The notes: generated by a model from the sequence alone, not told the origin. Counted from the first letter of the stretch, positions 1 through 7,129 are shown. The stretch is 10,552 bases of DNA from an uncultured Prevotellaceae bacterium (GCA_900313845.1 OMTC01000040.1:1-10552); one strand, 5' to 3'. Program-made: numbers and translations.

Positions 1-107
1 GGCATTTGATAGCTGATGAGAAGATTCACGGAGTGGCTCCAGGGCAGTTCTGTGTGGTTTACGACGAGCATCATCATCTTTGTTTTGGAAGCGGAGAAAT
101 TAGTTAA
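1..107 (+). CDS. mnmA: C-terminal end of a probable tRNA 2-thiouridylase (MnmA), partial
   Basis: Only the last 34 codons are visible (first full codon at 3, TAA at 105-107), so the gene begins outside the window. The reading holds GVAPGQFCVVYD followed by a short strand ending in FGSGEIS. MnmA proteins end in a beta-barrel domain with a G-[VI]-APGQ-x-VV-Y-D motif and a closing G-x-G-x-I strand, and that is the basis of the call. MnmA makes 2-thiouridine at the wobble position of tRNAs for Lys, Glu and Gln. The catalytic cysteines and the ATP loop lie outside the window, so the call rests on this short tail. The next gene begins 31 nt downstream on the same strand with no promoter visible between, so the two may be cotranscribed. 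Confidence 0.7.
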   Translation, partial: HLIADEKIHGVAPGQFCVVYDEHHHLCFGSGEIS

Positions 108-138
108 GACAAACTGAAACATAGTACGACTGAAGATT

Positions 139-1497
139 ATGATTAAATCCTTTGCAGCATCACTTCTTTTCCTACTACTTTCATTGGGTTTTCAAGCGAA
201 AGCCCAAACGATTCCTGATTCCACATTGCGGAACATGGAGCAGATGATTGAGCAGATGGAAAAAGTGAATCAGGCTAAGCAAGAGATTGGAAAGTTTGAG
301 CGCAATCTTCTTCGCGATGAAATGGCATTTAAATGGATGGAAATGGCTCCTTTGGTGGGAGGACTCATCCAAACTGCTACCAATCATCCATTCAACGACA
401 AATCTGTTCTTTTTAAGGAAAAAGGACATGATGCACTTGATTATGTCCCTGCATCCCTTACTTTGCTGACGACTTGGACGATGAAAGCATTCGGAGTGGA
501 GAGTCGAAGCAAAATCAAGAGGATGGTAACAGCGAATGCCATTGCTCTTGGACTTAACGTAGGCATCACTCAAGGAATCAAACACACTACAAAGGAACTC
601 CGTCCTGATGGAAAAGATAATCATAGTATGCCATCTGGACATACTGCCATTTCATACATGGGAGCCACCATTCTGCATCGCGAATATGGGCACCAAAGTC
701 CTTGGATTAGTGTGGGAGGATATGCTGCTGCCACTGCTACCGAGATGCTTCGCTTGCACCACAATGCACACTATTTGAATGATATATTTGTGGGTGCAGG
801 TATTGGCATTGCATCTACCAATATCGCATACTGGTTGACAGACCAAATCTATGGGGCAAAGGAAATCAATCGTCCTAACTTGTACTTAGGAGACGTGGTA
901 AGGTTTGGAAGATTCTTGGAACAGCCTATTTCCCTTTCGCTCATAAGTGGTACGGAAATCCGTACGGGTCACATCTCTCAGGATGCCTTCGACGTATTGG
1001 ATAGCAACTTTGATGGAAATGTAAAGTTGTATCCAAGTTCCACACTCACTTCGGGCTTGGAGTATTCCTATTTCTTCAATTCCAATTGGGCAGTGGAGGG
1101 TATTGCTCGTATTGCTGAAACGAAGTTGAAACCCGTGTTTTCAGAAAGTACGAACCTCCACACAGGAGATGTTTACGGTGAGAATATGTGCCAGTATCAT
1201 GCTAATGTGGCTGTGAAGTATAGCATTCCTATAGGGCTTTCTCAGCGCTTTTCCCTTCGCACCTTAGCAGGAGACAGATATACCCTGAAAACTCAGTTCG
1301 AGCGAAGGGACAACAACAAAACATTCATGGAAATTCCTTCCTCTCATCGTTTTGAATGGGGATTGGGAATTTCCCTCGAATCCATCGGAAATGATAAATA
1401 TGTTGCAGGTTTTAATTTCGACTATTTGCATACTGCCAAAACAAACCTGCAACCTAACAAATTCCTTATTTCCTCCTTCTGGAAGATTATTCTATAA
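139..1497 (+). CDS. exported PAP2-family phosphatase with a C-terminal beta-rich extension
   Basis: This is a 452-residue acid phosphatase / phosphatidic-acid-phosphatase (PAP2) family protein. Residues 1-22 form a signal peptide (hydrophobic SLLFLLLSLGF, then AKA-Q cleavage site), so the protein is exported. Residues 31-60 are charged and probably helical. The three PAP2 motifs are present: K148-x6-R155-P156, P165-S166-G167-H168, and R205-x5-H211-x3-D215. In the third motif the usual Ser before Arg is Leu204. H168 and H211 would be the catalytic pair, acting on a phosphomonoester or pyrophosphate, often of a lipid. From about residue 245 to the end the sequence alternates short beta-like strands with turns, which suggests a small beta barrel, perhaps in the outer membrane; this part is inference. 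Such proteins can act on undecaprenyl pyrophosphate or lipid A, but nothing here fixes the substrate. It converges on deoD with a 42-nt gap. Confidence 0.85.
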   Translation: MIKSFAASLLFLLLSLGFQAKAQTIPDSTLRNMEQMIEQMEKVNQAKQEIGKFERNLLRDEMAFKWMEMAPLVGGLIQTATNHPFNDKSVLFKEKGHDALDYVPASLTLLTTWTMKAFGVESRSKIKRMVTANAIALGLNVGITQGIKHTTKELRPDGKDNHSMPSGHTAISYMGATILHREYGHQSPWISVGGYAAATATEMLRLHHNAHYLNDIFVGAGIGIASTNIAYWLTDQIYGAKEINRPNLYLGDVVRFGRFLEQPISLSLISGTEIRTGHISQDAFDVLDSNFDGNVKLYPSSTLTSGLEYSYFFNSNWAVEGIARIAETKLKPVFSESTNLHTGDVYGENMCQYHANVAVKYSIPIGLSQRFSLRTLAGDRYTLKTQFERRDNNKTFMEIPSSHRFEWGLGISLESIGNDKYVAGFNFDYLHTAKTNLQPNKFLISSFWKIIL

Positions 1498-1504
1498 AAT
1501 TAGT

Positions 1505-1541
1505 TATCGTTTTTCGTCTATCGTTTTTCGTCTTTCGTTTT
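1505..1541. repeat. 14-bp tandem repeat between convergent genes
   Basis: The unit TATCGTTTTTCGTC occurs twice without mismatch (1505-1518 and 1519-1532), followed by a partial third copy. It fills almost all of the gap between the stop of the PAP2 gene and the stop of deoD, and the partial copy overlaps the deoD stop codon. No hairpin terminator is visible here. Confidence 0.85.
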
Positions 1542-2250
1542 AGATAATTCCAAACGCCACATCCATCATCTTTGTGAAATTGTTCTGACGCTCCTCCGCA
1601 GTGGTTGCCTCACCCGTAACCATTGAGTCACTTATCGTGCAGATACACAAGGCCTTATTACCACTACGAGCAGCATTCATATAGAGTGCAGATGCTTCCA
1701 TTTCCACTGCCAACACACCCATTTTCTGCCATTCTGGAGTGCCTTGTCTTTCATCGTAGAAAATGTCCGAGGAGTAGATGTTTCCAACCTTGTAGCGGTA
1801 GCCCAACTCTTCAGCCTTTTCCACGGCAGCACGAAGCAAACCGAAGTCTGCGATTGGAGCGTAGGTGCCAGGTAGGTTGTACTGGTCTGCATAGTGGCTG
1901 TTGGTGCATGCACCCATTGCCATCACCAAGTCTCCAATGTGCAAATCAGGACTCATTGAGCCAGCCGAACCTACGCGGATAATCGTCTTGACGCCATAGA
2001 AATTGAAAAGCTCATAAGAATAGATGCCGATAGAAGGAATACCCATGCCATGTCCTTGCACCGATACACGCTTTCCCTTGTAAGTGCCTGTGTAGCCCAA
2101 CATGCCGCGTACTTCATTGTAGAGAACTGGATTCTCGAGGTATTTTTCCGCCATCAATTTAGCGCGCAGAGGGTCGCCTGCCATCAGAACGGTTTCTGCT
2201 ATCTCACCGTATTTTGCTCCAATGTGTGGAGTAGGAGTGTTATTTGCCAT
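1540..2250 (-). CDS. deoD: purine nucleoside phosphorylase, DeoD type
   Basis: DeoD cleaves purine (deoxy)ribonucleosides with phosphate to give the free base and (deoxy)ribose 1-phosphate, in cytosolic purine salvage. The 236-residue reading matches the hexameric bacterial type (E. coli DeoD has 239). Signature stretches are GDPLRA (25-30), VRGMLGYTGTYKG (47-59), GHGMGIPS (66-73), RVGSAG (92-97), VEMEASAL (182-189) and the SD pair at 207-208. By alignment to E. coli, R29, R48, R92 and S95 bind phosphate, M184 and E185 hold the ribose, D208 is the general acid and R221 supports it. An ATG 30 nt upstream at 2280 is in frame, but it lies at about the predicted transcription start (box 2283-2290), so the start at 2250 is preferred. 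It also gives the usual short N-terminus before PHIGAKYGEIAE. Transcription appears independent of the upstream ybjQ-like gene. Confidence 0.95.
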   Translation of the reverse strand: MANNTPTPHIGAKYGEIAETVLMAGDPLRAKLMAEKYLENPVLYNEVRGMLGYTGTYKGKRVSVQGHGMGIPSIGIYSYELFNFYGVKTIIRVGSAGSMSPDLHIGDLVMAMGACTNSHYADQYNLPGTYAPIADFGLLRAAVEKAEELGYRYKVGNIYSSDIFYDERQGTPEWQKMGVLAVEMEASALYMNAARSGNKALCICTISDSMVTGEATTAEERQNNFTKMMDVAFGII

Positions 2251-2282
2251 ACGTTTTTCAGTTTTAAGGGTTAGTATCAATG

Positions 2283-2315
2283 CAAAGATAAATTATTTTT
2301 TTCAATTTATCCAAA
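2283..2315 (-). promoter_or_regulatory. Bacteroidota-type promoter of deoD
   Basis: Read on the minus strand there is TTTG (2312-2315), a 21-nt spacer, then TATCTTTG (2283-2290), followed by C and A. This fits the Bacteroides consensus TTTG-N19-21-TAnnTTTG exactly. Transcription should begin near 2276-2280, giving a 5' leader of about 30 nt before the ATG at 2250. Confidence 0.8.
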
Positions 2316-2360
2316 TAGAAACCAACTTTTTCTTTCTTTCGGCTCAAAAATCTCTGTGTT

Positions 2361-2681
2361 TCACTGAATAAACACTGCGGTTCCGCTGCAAGCCACCATC
2401 AACATGGAGTTGGATTGTCCGATGGTTTCATAGTCCAAATCTATGCCTACGATGGCATTTGCACCCAATTGCGATGCTCGGTATTGCATCTCGCGCAGAG
2501 AAGTTTCCTTAGCCTCTATCAGCACTTGCTCGTATGAGCCGCTTCGTCCTCCTACCACGTCTCTTACGCTGGCGAAGAAGTCCTTCACAATGTTTGCACC
2601 AATGATTGTTTCACCTGTCACGATTCCCTTGTATTCACGGATGGTGTGACCTTCGATTGTTGGAGTTGTTGAGAGTAACAT
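2361..2681 (-). CDS. YbjQ/UPF0145 family protein
   Basis: This small protein of 106 residues belongs to the YbjQ (UPF0145) family, sometimes named a heavy-metal-binding domain family; its biochemical role is not known. Family traits visible are the N-terminal LLSTTPTIEGHTIREYKGIVTGE, the segment ANIVKDFFASVRDVVGGRSGSYE, and the C-terminal LGANAIVGIDLDYETIG followed by a final strand with GTAVFIQ. The start at 2681 gives the usual family N-terminus (MLLSTTPTIEG) and follows an A/T-rich stretch, as is common in this phylum. An in-frame ATG pair at 2706-2711 would add ten residues and cannot be excluded. It lies upstream of deoD on the same strand, but deoD has its own promoter in the 110-nt gap. 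It is divergent from nqrA. No clear TAnnTTTG box was found for it. Confidence 0.85.
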   Translation of the reverse strand: MLLSTTPTIEGHTIREYKGIVTGETIIGANIVKDFFASVRDVVGGRSGSYEQVLIEAKETSLREMQYRASQLGANAIVGIDLDYETIGQSNSMLMVACSGTAVFIQ

Positions 2682-2825
2682 AATTTTTGAAAATTTAATA
2701 TTTGACATCATAAGAGAGGAAAACTCGAGTTGATATATAACAGTTTGAATGCAAGAAAAACGTATATATTGATGATTTTTTTGCTTTTTTGCAGAGATTT
2801 AAAACACGTAATGAAATATTTTCAT

Positions 2826-2833
2826 TATCTTTG
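2826..2833 (+). promoter_or_regulatory. -7 box of the nqr operon promoter
   Basis: TATCTTTG, followed by C and A, matches the Bacteroidota -7 consensus TAnnTTTG exactly and is the same octamer found before deoD and the HU-like gene. A TTTG -33 box at the expected 19-21 nt is not present; the nearest resemblance is TTTA at 2798-2801, 24 nt away. Transcription should start near 2838-2841, leaving a leader of about 170 nt before nqrA. Confidence 0.6.
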
Positions 2834-2840
2834 CAAAGAA

Positions 2841-3012
2841 ATGTGCACAGAAACCCTCCCTTTTGCGCTATCTGTGCTTGTTTTTATCCGTTTTTTTGAA
2901 AGAGAGCGGCTAAACAGTTATTCAGGGAACTAAAAATTCATCGAATTGCATCATTTACAATTCTAACAAAGAAAAAAGTAAATCATAATTACCAATATTT
3001 TTAATTTTATTT
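2841..3012 (+). promoter_or_regulatory. nqr operon leader with a hairpin and U-rich tract
   Basis: The predicted 5' leader contains a 7-bp perfect inverted repeat, GCACAGA (2845-2851) and TCTGTGC (2871-2877), with a 19-nt loop. It is followed by two T runs at 2881-2886 and 2891-2897. This resembles a weak attenuator, but the stem is short. A 30-codon reading frame, MCTETLPFALSVLVFIRFFE and ten more residues, runs from 2841 to 2933. The rest, 2934-3012, is A/T-rich with no motif I recognise. Confidence 0.35.
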
Positions 3013-4362
3013 ATGGCGAATGTAATTAAACTTAAGAAAGGCTTGAACATCCACCTTGCTGGAAAGGCTGCCGAAGAGGTTTTTGTCGCCAAGGCATCGA
3101 AGGTGTACGGACTCGTGCCCGATGCTTTTGTCGGTGTGAAACCTAAGGTAGTAGTGAAGGAAGGCGATGTTGTCAAGGCTGGTGATGCGCTGTTTGTCAA
3201 CAAGTTGCATCCCGAGGTGAAGTTCGTCTCTCCTGTTAGCGGCACAGTGAAAGCCGTTGAGAGGGGCGACCGCCGCAAAGTGTTAAGCGTTCAGGTGGAA
3301 GCCGATAGCCAGCAGGTGAAGAACGACTTCGGAAAGAAGGACGTTAAGAGCATGTCGGCTCAGCAGGTGAAGGACTTCTTGCTCGAGACGGGCTGCTTTG
3401 CTTTCATCAACCAGCGTCCTTATGCTATTGCTGCCAATCCAGACGATACGCCTAAGGGCATTTTCGTTTCTGCTATTGGCGACATGCCTCTTGCTGCTGA
3501 TTTCGAGGTGGCTCTGAAAGGAAGTGAGAATGACTTCCAGACGGGTCTGACTGCCTTGTCGAAGCTGGCAAAGGTATATTTAGGCGTGAAGCCAGGTGCT
3601 TCTTCCGCTCTTGCTCAGGCAAAGGATGTGGAAGTAAACGTGTTCGATGGCAAGTGCCCTGCTGGCAACGTGGGTGTGCAAATCAACCATATAAGCCCTG
3701 TGAATAAGGGTGAGGTGGTTTGGACCATTGGTGCCGAAGAAGTGATTTTCATTGGACGTGTCTTGAACACAGGTAAGGTGGATTTCACTCGTACCGTAGC
3801 TGTTGCTGGTAGCGAAATCAAGTCTCCTCACTATATGAGGGTTTTGGTAGGTCAGACGATTGGTGACATCGTTGCCAACAACGTAAAGACCGACAAGAAG
3901 GTGCGCCTCATTGATGGTAATCCTCTCACGGGTCTGAAGGTATCAGAGAGCGATTTCTTGGGTGCTCACTCCACAGAGGTGACTGCTATCCCTGAGGGTG
4001 ATGACGCTGACGAGGCTTTCGGCTGGATCATGCCACGCTTCAACCAGTTCTCCACAAGCCGCAGCTATTGCTCTTGGCTGATGGGTAAGAACAAGGAGTA
4101 TGTGCTCGATGCACGTATCAAGGGTGGAGAGCGCCACATGATTATGTCGGGTGAGTACGACAGTGTGTTCCCTATGGATATTTATCCTGAGCAGCTTGTG
4201 AAGTCAATCATTGCGGGTGACATAGACCGTATGGAGGCTCTCGGCATCTACGAGGTAGCTCCAGAGGATTTTGCCGTTGCAGAGTTCGTCGATAGTTCGA
4301 AATTGGAATTGCAGCGCATTGTACGCGAAGGTCTTGATATGCTCCGCAAGGAAAACGAGTAA
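3013..4362 (+). CDS. nqrA: Na+-translocating NADH:quinone reductase subunit A
   Basis: NqrA is the peripheral cytoplasmic subunit of the Na+-NQR complex, associated with quinone binding and holding no covalent flavin. The 449-residue protein matches the family length (446 in Vibrio cholerae). The N-terminal part (about 1-95) starts IKLKKGLNIHLAGKA and has the hammerhead/biotinyl-like segment VVVKEGDVVKAGDALFVNK followed by FVSPVSGTVKAVERGDRRKV. Later landmarks are FINQRPYAIAANPDDTPKGI (about 135-154), RTVAVAGSEIKSPHYMRVLVG (about 260-280) and a C-terminal run MDIYPEQLVKSIIAGDIDRM. No transmembrane helix is visible, as expected. It is the first gene of nqrABCDEF. The start at 3013 lacks a Shine-Dalgarno site and follows an A/T-rich stretch. 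Codons here favour T-ending forms (GCT, GGT, GTT), unlike nqrF. Confidence 0.97.
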   Translation: MANVIKLKKGLNIHLAGKAAEEVFVAKASKVYGLVPDAFVGVKPKVVVKEGDVVKAGDALFVNKLHPEVKFVSPVSGTVKAVERGDRRKVLSVQVEADSQQVKNDFGKKDVKSMSAQQVKDFLLETGCFAFINQRPYAIAANPDDTPKGIFVSAIGDMPLAADFEVALKGSENDFQTGLTALSKLAKVYLGVKPGASSALAQAKDVEVNVFDGKCPAGNVGVQINHISPVNKGEVVWTIGAEEVIFIGRVLNTGKVDFTRTVAVAGSEIKSPHYMRVLVGQTIGDIVANNVKTDKKVRLIDGNPLTGLKVSESDFLGAHSTEVTAIPEGDDADEAFGWIMPRFNQFSTSRSYCSWLMGKNKEYVLDARIKGGERHMIMSGEYDSVFPMDIYPEQLVKSIIAGDIDRMEALGIYEVAPEDFAVAEFVDSSKLELQRIVREGLDMLRKENE

Positions 4363-4491
4363 ATTGATTTACGGATTTACTTATTGACTATTTACCGATT
4401 TAAGTTACACAAGCAATGACTGAATTGGAATTTCAACAATAGGTAAATCAAATCCGTAAATTGTAAATCTTTAATTTTGTAAATCATTTTT
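4363..4491. repeat. GATTTAC-type intergenic repeat in the nqrA-nqrB gap
   Basis: The gap begins with direct copies of GATTTAC (4366-4372, 4374-4380) and ends with inverted copies GTAAATC (4443-4449, 4463-4469, 4479-4485), the last ending 6 nt before the nqrB ATG. ATTTACGGATTT (4367-4378) and AAATCCGTAAAT (4450-4461) are perfect inverted repeats, so the spacer can fold into a long stem-loop. The 27 bases at 4383-4409 match 7065-7091 in the nqrD-nqrE gap at 23 positions. No promoter box is visible. Confidence 0.75.
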
Positions 4492-5658
4492 ATGAGTGCG
4501 TTAAGAAATTTTCTCAACAAGATAAAGCCATCTTTCCAGGAAGGTGGCAAGCTGCACGCTTTCCGCTCTGTGTTCGACGGATTCGAGACGTTCATGTACG
4601 TTCCGAACGACACGGCGAAGGCTCGCGGTGCACACATTCATGATGCCATCGACTCGAAGCGCATCATGTCGTTTGTTGTGATAGCGCTGGTTCCTGCCCT
4701 CTTGTTTGGTATGTACAACGTGGGCTATCAGCACTATCTGGCCATTGGCGAAGAGTCAGGTTTCTGGTGCAATTTCCTCTATGGACTTGCTGCCGTGTTG
4801 CCAAAGATTGTGGTGAGCTATCTCGTCGGTCTTGGCATCGAGTTTACCGTGGCTCAGTGGAAAGGTGAAGAAATCCATGAGGGTTTCCTCGTCAGTGGTA
4901 TTCTGATTCCTATGATTGTACCTGTCAACTGCCCTCTGTGGATTATCGCAGTGGCAACTGCTTTCGCAGTGATTTTCGCCAAGGAAGTGTTTGGTGGAAC
5001 AGGTATGAATATCCTGAATGTTGCATTGGTTACGCGTGCGTTCCTATTCTTCTCTTATCCTTCCACCATGTCGGGTGACAAGGTTTGGGTGAATGGAAAC
5101 TACATGGACTGTATCAATGGTGTGAGCGGTACTGCCACAGATGCTGTCACTGCTGCCACTCCTCTCGGACAGCTTGCAACGGGTGACCCTATCGGCTATA
5201 GCTTCTGCGACACAGTGACTGGTTTCATCCCAGGTTCTATCGGTGAGACAAGCGTCATTGCCATCGCCATCGGTGCCTTCATCCTCCTTTGGAGCGGTGT
5301 GGCAAGCTGGAAGACGATGCTGAGCGTATTTGTGGGTGGTATTCTCACAGCATTCCTTTTCAAGGGTAGCATCGAGAGTGCTAACTTCACATGGTATGAG
5401 CACATCACTGTGGGTGGCTTCTGCTTCGGTGCCGTATTCATGGCTACCGACCCTGTAACCAGTGCCCGCACAGAGTGTGGCAAGTGGATTTACGGATTCC
5501 TCATCGGTGTGATAGCGATTATCATCCGCGTGTTGAACCCAGGTTATCCAGAAGGTATGATGCTTGCCATCCTGCTGATGAACGTGTTTGCTCCGCTCAT
5601 CGACTACTACGTGGTGAAGAGTAATATTAACATGCGCGCTAAGCGTGCCACTAAATAA
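4492..5658 (+). CDS. nqrB: Na+-translocating NADH:quinone reductase subunit B
   Basis: NqrB is the large membrane subunit of Na+-NQR. It carries one FMN bound through a phosphoester to threonine, contains riboflavin in characterised complexes, and forms the main Na+ path and quinone site. The 388 residues are mostly hydrophobic helices, with clear ones near 57-74, 96-119, 131-145, 149-165, 172-189, 252-270, 275-291, 306-319, 332-347 and 355-373. Family motifs are GFLVSGILIPMIVP (131-144), KEVFGGTG (164-171) and TRAFLFFSYP (181-190). The FMN attachment motif is D217-A-V-T-A-A-T223-P-L, which fits the Dxx(S/T)xAT pattern but has Ala221 where Gly is usual; T223 is the predicted FMN threonine (T236 in Vibrio cholerae). 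The protein is somewhat shorter than the Vibrio one. It starts without a Shine-Dalgarno site, right after a GATTTAC repeat spacer, and is followed after 18 nt by nqrC. Confidence 0.97.
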   Translation: MSALRNFLNKIKPSFQEGGKLHAFRSVFDGFETFMYVPNDTAKARGAHIHDAIDSKRIMSFVVIALVPALLFGMYNVGYQHYLAIGEESGFWCNFLYGLAAVLPKIVVSYLVGLGIEFTVAQWKGEEIHEGFLVSGILIPMIVPVNCPLWIIAVATAFAVIFAKEVFGGTGMNILNVALVTRAFLFFSYPSTMSGDKVWVNGNYMDCINGVSGTATDAVTAATPLGQLATGDPIGYSFCDTVTGFIPGSIGETSVIAIAIGAFILLWSGVASWKTMLSVFVGGILTAFLFKGSIESANFTWYEHITVGGFCFGAVFMATDPVTSARTECGKWIYGFLIGVIAIIIRVLNPGYPEGMMLAILLMNVFAPLIDYYVVKSNINMRAKRATK

Positions 5659-5661
5659 AAT

Positions 5662-5667
5662 AGGAGG
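5662..5667 (+). promoter_or_regulatory. Shine-Dalgarno site of nqrC
   Basis: AGGAGG lies 9 nt upstream of the ATG at 5677, in an 18-nt gap after the nqrB stop. A full consensus site is unusual in the Bacteroidota, where most genes lack one. It is absent before nqrA, nqrB, nqrE and nqrF here. Confidence 0.8.
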
Positions 5668-5676
5668 ATAAGAACT

Positions 5677-6399
5677 ATGGCAAAATTGAATACAAATGGC
5701 AATGCATACACGATTATCTATGCAGCCGTTATCGTGGTCATCGTGGCGTTCCTCCTGGCTTTCGTGGCTTCTGCACTGAAGCCTACTCAGGACGACAATG
5801 TGGCTATCGACAAGAAGCAGCAGATTCTGTCTTCGCTCAACATTCGTGGCGTGGAGAAGTCCGCTGTGGATGCCACCTACAAGAGCGTCATCGTGAATGA
5901 TGCCATCTATGGCACAGACCCTACTACTCCAACGAACAATGGCGAAGCTAAGGACCAGGCAGGTTTCAAGGTGGAAGGTAAGAACATCACCCCTGACAAT
6001 CGTCCTTTCTACGTGGCAGAAGTGGATGGAGCCAAGAAGTATGTCATTCCAGTCACAGGTGCAGGACTTTGGGGCGGTCTTTGGGGCTACGTAGCTCTGA
6101 ACGAGGACTGCGAGACAGTCTATGGCACTTACTTCTCACACGAGAGCGAAACCGCAGGTCTTGGAGCACGCATCACGGAGCAGTGGTTCCAGGACAGCTT
6201 CCAAGGCAAGAAACTCTATGCCGAAGGCAACGAGGACGTGGTTCTGAGCGTCGTGAAGAAAGGCAAGGAAGGCAGCATGAGCCCAGACAATTATGTAAAT
6301 GGTGTGACAGGTGCAACCCTCACATCCAATGGTGTTAACGACATGATTCAGGAAGACCTGAAGAGCTATCAGGACATTCTGAAGGCACAGAAAAAATAA
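5677..6399 (+). CDS. nqrC: Na+-translocating NADH:quinone reductase subunit C
   Basis: NqrC has one N-terminal membrane helix (about 12-33, YTIIYAAVIVVIVAFLLAFVAS) and a large soluble domain on the outer face carrying a covalent FMN. The family pattern is clear: KPTQDDNVAIDKKQQILSSL after the helix, then GAGLWGGLWGYVALN (128-142), GTYFSHESETAGLGARI (150-166) and W170-F171-x5-F-x-G-K-K. The FMN motif is T211-G-A-T214-L-T-S-N-G-V, so T214 is the predicted attachment site (T225 in Vibrio cholerae). The position that is Asp in the ApbE recognition motif Dxx(S/T)GAT is Asn208 here, read from codon AAT, which is a notable departure. The 240-residue length is close to the usual 250-260. Attachment needs the flavin transferase ApbE, whose gene is not in this window. 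The gene is preceded by a strong Shine-Dalgarno site and is spaced 14 nt from nqrD. Confidence 0.96.
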   Translation: MAKLNTNGNAYTIIYAAVIVVIVAFLLAFVASALKPTQDDNVAIDKKQQILSSLNIRGVEKSAVDATYKSVIVNDAIYGTDPTTPTNNGEAKDQAGFKVEGKNITPDNRPFYVAEVDGAKKYVIPVTGAGLWGGLWGYVALNEDCETVYGTYFSHESETAGLGARITEQWFQDSFQGKKLYAEGNEDVVLSVVKKGKEGSMSPDNYVNGVTGATLTSNGVNDMIQEDLKSYQDILKAQKK

Positions 6400-6404
6400 G
6401 GAGG
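6399..6404 (+). promoter_or_regulatory. Shine-Dalgarno site of nqrD
   Basis: AGGAGG begins on the last base of the nqrC stop codon and lies 9 nt from the ATG at 6414. Spacing and sequence are the same as before nqrC. Confidence 0.8.
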
Positions 6405-6413
6405 GACAAGAAT

Positions 6414-7049
6414 ATGAGTAAATTATTTTCAAAAGAGAATGGCGAAGTATTCACGAACCCGCTGAATATCAATAACCCAATCGCTGTCCAGGTGCTTGGT
6501 ATCTGTTCAGCGCTGGCTGTCACTTCCCAGCTGAAACCAGCCATCGTGATGGGTCTTTCTGTGACAGTCATCACAGCTTTCTCCAATGTGATTATTTCAT
6601 TGCTCCGCAAGACAATTCCAAACCGCATCCGTATCATCGTACAGCTCGTAGTAGTAGCTGCACTCGTTACGATTGTGAGCAACATCCTCAAGGCATACGT
6701 CTATGATGTGAGCGTACAGCTCTCTGTCTATGTCGGACTGATTATTACCAACTGTATCCTCATGGGACGCCTCGAAGCATTCGCCATGCAGAACGGACCA
6801 TGGGAGTCCTTCCTCGACGGAGTGGGCAACGGACTCGGCTACGCCATCATCCTCGTCGTAGTAGGCTTCGTGCGCGAGCTCCTCGGCTTCGGAAGCGTGT
6901 TCGGATTCCAGATTATCCCAGACAGCTGGCTCCTTGAGAATGGCGGACTCTACATGCACAACGGAATGATGACAATGCCAGCCATGGCACTCATCCTCCT
7001 CGCTTGCGTCATCTGGGTACACCGTGCATATAATAAAGACATCGAGTGA
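6414..7049 (+). CDS. nqrD: Na+-translocating NADH:quinone reductase subunit D
   Basis: NqrD is one of two small, homologous membrane subunits of Na+-NQR, related to RnfE. With NqrE it forms a pseudosymmetric pair with inverted topologies that holds a 2Fe-2S cluster inside the membrane, passing electrons from NqrF to the FMN of NqrC. The 211-residue protein has about six helices (near 23-38, 41-62, 72-94, 101-118, 139-158 and 187-202). Cys31 in VLGICSALAV and Cys114 in ITNCILMGR are at the positions of the two cluster ligands. Other family traits are NPLNINNPIAVQVLGICSALAVT at the N-terminus and GRLEAFAMQNGPWESFLDG (118-136). Its start is set by a Shine-Dalgarno site 9 nt upstream. A repeat-filled gap of 80 nt separates it from nqrE. 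Confidence 0.97.
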   Translation: MSKLFSKENGEVFTNPLNINNPIAVQVLGICSALAVTSQLKPAIVMGLSVTVITAFSNVIISLLRKTIPNRIRIIVQLVVVAALVTIVSNILKAYVYDVSVQLSVYVGLIITNCILMGRLEAFAMQNGPWESFLDGVGNGLGYAIILVVVGFVRELLGFGSVFGFQIIPDSWLLENGGLYMHNGMMTMPAMALILLACVIWVHRAYNKDIE

Positions 7050-7129
7050 TTTACAGATTTGCCGATTGACAATTTTCAGATTTCAGTTACAATACGTAAA
7101 TCGTAAAAACTTAAAACAGTAAATCATTT
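7050..7129. repeat. GATTTAC-type intergenic repeat in the nqrD-nqrE gap
   Basis: GATTTAC (7048-7054) overlaps the nqrD stop codon, and inverted copies GTAAATC occur at 7096-7102 and 7119-7125, the last ending 4 nt before the nqrE ATG. The segment 7065-7091 matches 4383-4409 at 23 of 27 positions, and GATTGACAATTT is also found at 9988-9999 in the HU leader. The overall layout (GATTTAC at the left, GTAAATC then CATTT at the start codon) copies that of the nqrA-nqrB gap. Confidence 0.75.

Noticed and set aside
2251..2280. Longer N-terminus for deoD
   Set aside because: The promoter -7 box at 2283-2290 places transcription start at about this ATG, and the extra residues do not resemble the family N-terminus.
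2730..2840. Upstream part of a 67-codon frame before nqrA
   Set aside because: It starts upstream of the predicted nqr promoter and has no start signal of its own; only the part from 2841 could be transcribed from that promoter.
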